A stretch of 64,000 nt of DNA from Desulfovibrio porci (GTDB lineage: Bacteria > Desulfobacterota > Desulfovibrionia > Desulfovibrionales > Desulfovibrionaceae): assembly GCF_009696265.1 (NCBI RefSeq), contig NZ_VUMH01000001.1, positions 372,001 to 436,000 of the forward strand. The letters run 5' to 3'. The position numbers were made by a program, and so were the translations under genes. Under the pieces are notes generated by a model. That model was not told the DNA's origin, searched no databases, and saw nothing but the letters and a program-made list of their open reading frames with translations. Positions 63,017-64,000 of this stretch are shown here, in pieces (the stretch's first letter is position 1; every line of letters starts with the position of its first letter).

Positions 63017-63354
63017 TGCACGCTCTGACCGCCTTTTTCAATGTCTCCGTGCTGCTGGTCGTGCTGGCCGCTCTACTGGATATTCTGGCCAATCTGCTGT
63101 TGGCCCGTTCCCAGGGCTTCCGCCGCCGCTGGATCGGCATTACGGCTCTGGCCCTGGTAGGTCTGGCCTTTTACTGCCTTTCCCTGGCCGTGCAAAACAT
63201 GGATCTGGCTGTGGCCTATGCCATGTGGGGCAGTTTCGGCATTCTGGGCACCTCGCTGGGCGGCTGGCTTTTCTTCAGCCAGCGCCTCAGGCCCTGCGCC
63301 TTCGCGGGCATGGGCCTGCTTATCGCTGGCATGCTGCTGTTGCATCTGGGCTGA
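63016..63354 (+). CDS. mdtI: SMR-family efflux subunit, MdtI-like
   Basis: A 112-residue four-helix SMR protein (SVLLVVLAALLDILANLLLA, where Asp/Asn take the place of the usual Glu; MDLAVAYAMWGSFGILGTSL). It is the second half of the pair. The start codon overlaps the mdtJ stop (a GTG one codon earlier is possible). Confidence 0.85.
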   Translation: MHALTAFFNVSVLLVVLAALLDILANLLLARSQGFRRRWIGITALALVGLAFYCLSLAVQNMDLAVAYAMWGSFGILGTSLGGWLFFSQRLRPCAFAGMGLLIAGMLLLHLG

Positions 63355-63376
63355 GCGCCAAAAGCCCCGGGGCCAT

Positions 63377-64000
63377 TCAGCCCCGCCGAAGCGCCTTCCC
63401 CGTGGAGAGCGCTTCGGTCATGCCGTCCACGCCGGACAGCAGCCGCAGGGGATGCAGCAGGGTTATCCGCCGCCGTTCCACGCGGATCTGCCCCTCTTTT
63501 TGCAGCTTTTGCAGCAAGTCGCTCACCGTGGGCTGGGTGGTTCCGGCCATGGAGGCCAGCTGTTCCTGCGAAATGCGCAAGGGCACGGTGACGGGCCGCC
63601 GCCAGGCTTCGGCATCGGGAAGCAGATCATAGACCAGGGCGATAAGCAGCTTGATCAGCCGCCCTTCCACGCTGCAAACGACCAGATTGCGGATGCTGTC
63701 GCCCAGATGACGGATGCGGCTGCCCAGAAGGGAGATGACCCGGCGGGCCAGAGGATAGTGCGCGGCCAGCAGGGCGTCGAAATCCTGCCCGCGCACGGCG
63801 TGGATTTCCGACGGGGCGATGGCCTGGGCGTTGGCCTTGCGCGGATAGCCGCCCAGCACTTCGGAAATGCCGAAGAGTTCGCCCGCGCGCCGCAGAAAGA
63901 ACACGGGCTCCTTGCCCGAATCATGGATGCTGAAAATGCGCACCAGACCCGAGGCGATGTAAAAACAGGCGTCGCCGGGATCGCCCTCAAAAAAGACGAT
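63377..64000 (-). CDS. Crp/Fnr-family regulator, 5' partial
   Basis: The visible part starts inside the cyclic-nucleotide-type barrel (FFEGDPGDACFYIASG) and covers the dimerisation helix and the winged HTH (LRISQEQLASMAGTTQPTVS, DLLQKLQKEGQIRVERRRIT). The gene runs off the right edge. There are no Fnr-type Cys in the part seen. Such regulators in Desulfovibrio control respiration or nitrosative stress genes. It converges on mdtI. Confidence 0.9.
   Translation of the reverse strand: MVFFEGDPGDACFYIASGLVRIFSIHDSGKEPVFFLRRAGELFGISEVLGGYPRKANAQAIAPSEIHAVRGQDFDALLAAHYPLARRVISLLGSRIRHLGDSIRNLVVCSVEGRLIKLLIALVYDLLPDAEAWRRPVTVPLRISQEQLASMAGTTQPTVSDLLQKLQKEGQIRVERRRITLLHPLRLLSGVDGMTEALSTGKALRRG

Noticed and set aside
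1..64000. tRNA, rRNA genes and CRISPR arrays
   Set aside because: Reading through for T-loop motifs, rRNA signatures and regularly spaced repeats gave no candidate.

Overview
The window is a GC-rich chromosomal segment that looks like a Desulfovibrionaceae (Desulfovibrio-type) sulfate reducer. Pointers are the TrmD–SPOUT methyltransferase fusion, an incomplete mannose-type PTS (EIID, HPr, EI), multihaem c-type respiratory modules, and the type I secretion/c-di-GMP cluster known from D. vulgaris. I found no rRNA, tRNA or CRISPR array. Genus placement is inferred from gene content only.

Layout. (1) 1–16 kb, surface and signalling: the end of an EAL protein, then a leftward operon TolC → ABC exporter → HlyD → PAS/degenerate HD-GYP sensor → glycosyltransferase. 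A ~980-bp very AT-rich gap follows, then an HD-GYP protein, an XRE regulator and a hybrid histidine kinase. (2) 16–21.7 kb: OsmC, MntP, three envelope proteins and IlvA. (3) 21.8–27.3 kb, accessory cassette: a serine recombinase followed by eight leftward genes with strong ribosome-binding sites, including two DUF2589-like paralogues, a muramidase and several proteins I do not recognise. (4) 27.4–34.4 kb: a TehA-like transporter, a leftward three-gene respiratory module (TsdA-like dihaem cytochrome plus two cytochrome bd-like subunits carrying c haems), an isochorismatase-fold hydrolase, a wrecked amidohydrolase and a MITE with perfect ends. (5) 34.7–38.9 kb: a large EF-hand-like membrane protein, a phosphopantetheinyl transferase and a GAF/Fis regulator. 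(6) 39.1–54.4 kb, housekeeping: trmD–rplS–rnhB–yraN–rsmI–EIID–HPr–ptsI–smpB–comEC rightward, and ffh–rpsP–khpA–rimM–mutM leftward. Inverting about 39.1–51.4 kb would restore the usual rimM–trmD adjacency. (7) 55.4–62.3 kb: a compact operon guaB–guaA–tatB–tatC–hisB–lipoprotein–hisA with a good promoter. (8) 62.3–64 kb: a paired SMR efflux system with a promoter and a tiny leader ORF, then a Crp/Fnr regulator running off the end.

The most unusual material lies between genes. There are two families of structured repeats: X, three copies at 34.2, 46.5 and 51.3 kb; and Y, two copies at 38.0 and 43.0 kb. Their stems are kept by compensatory base changes. There is also a 141-bp MITE with 25-bp perfect terminal repeats and an 8-bp target duplication, and a pair of 30-bp direct repeats beside the serine recombinase. 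The best candidates for undescribed biology are the recombinase/DUF2589/muramidase cassette, the c-haem bd-like/TsdA module, and repeat families X and Y.
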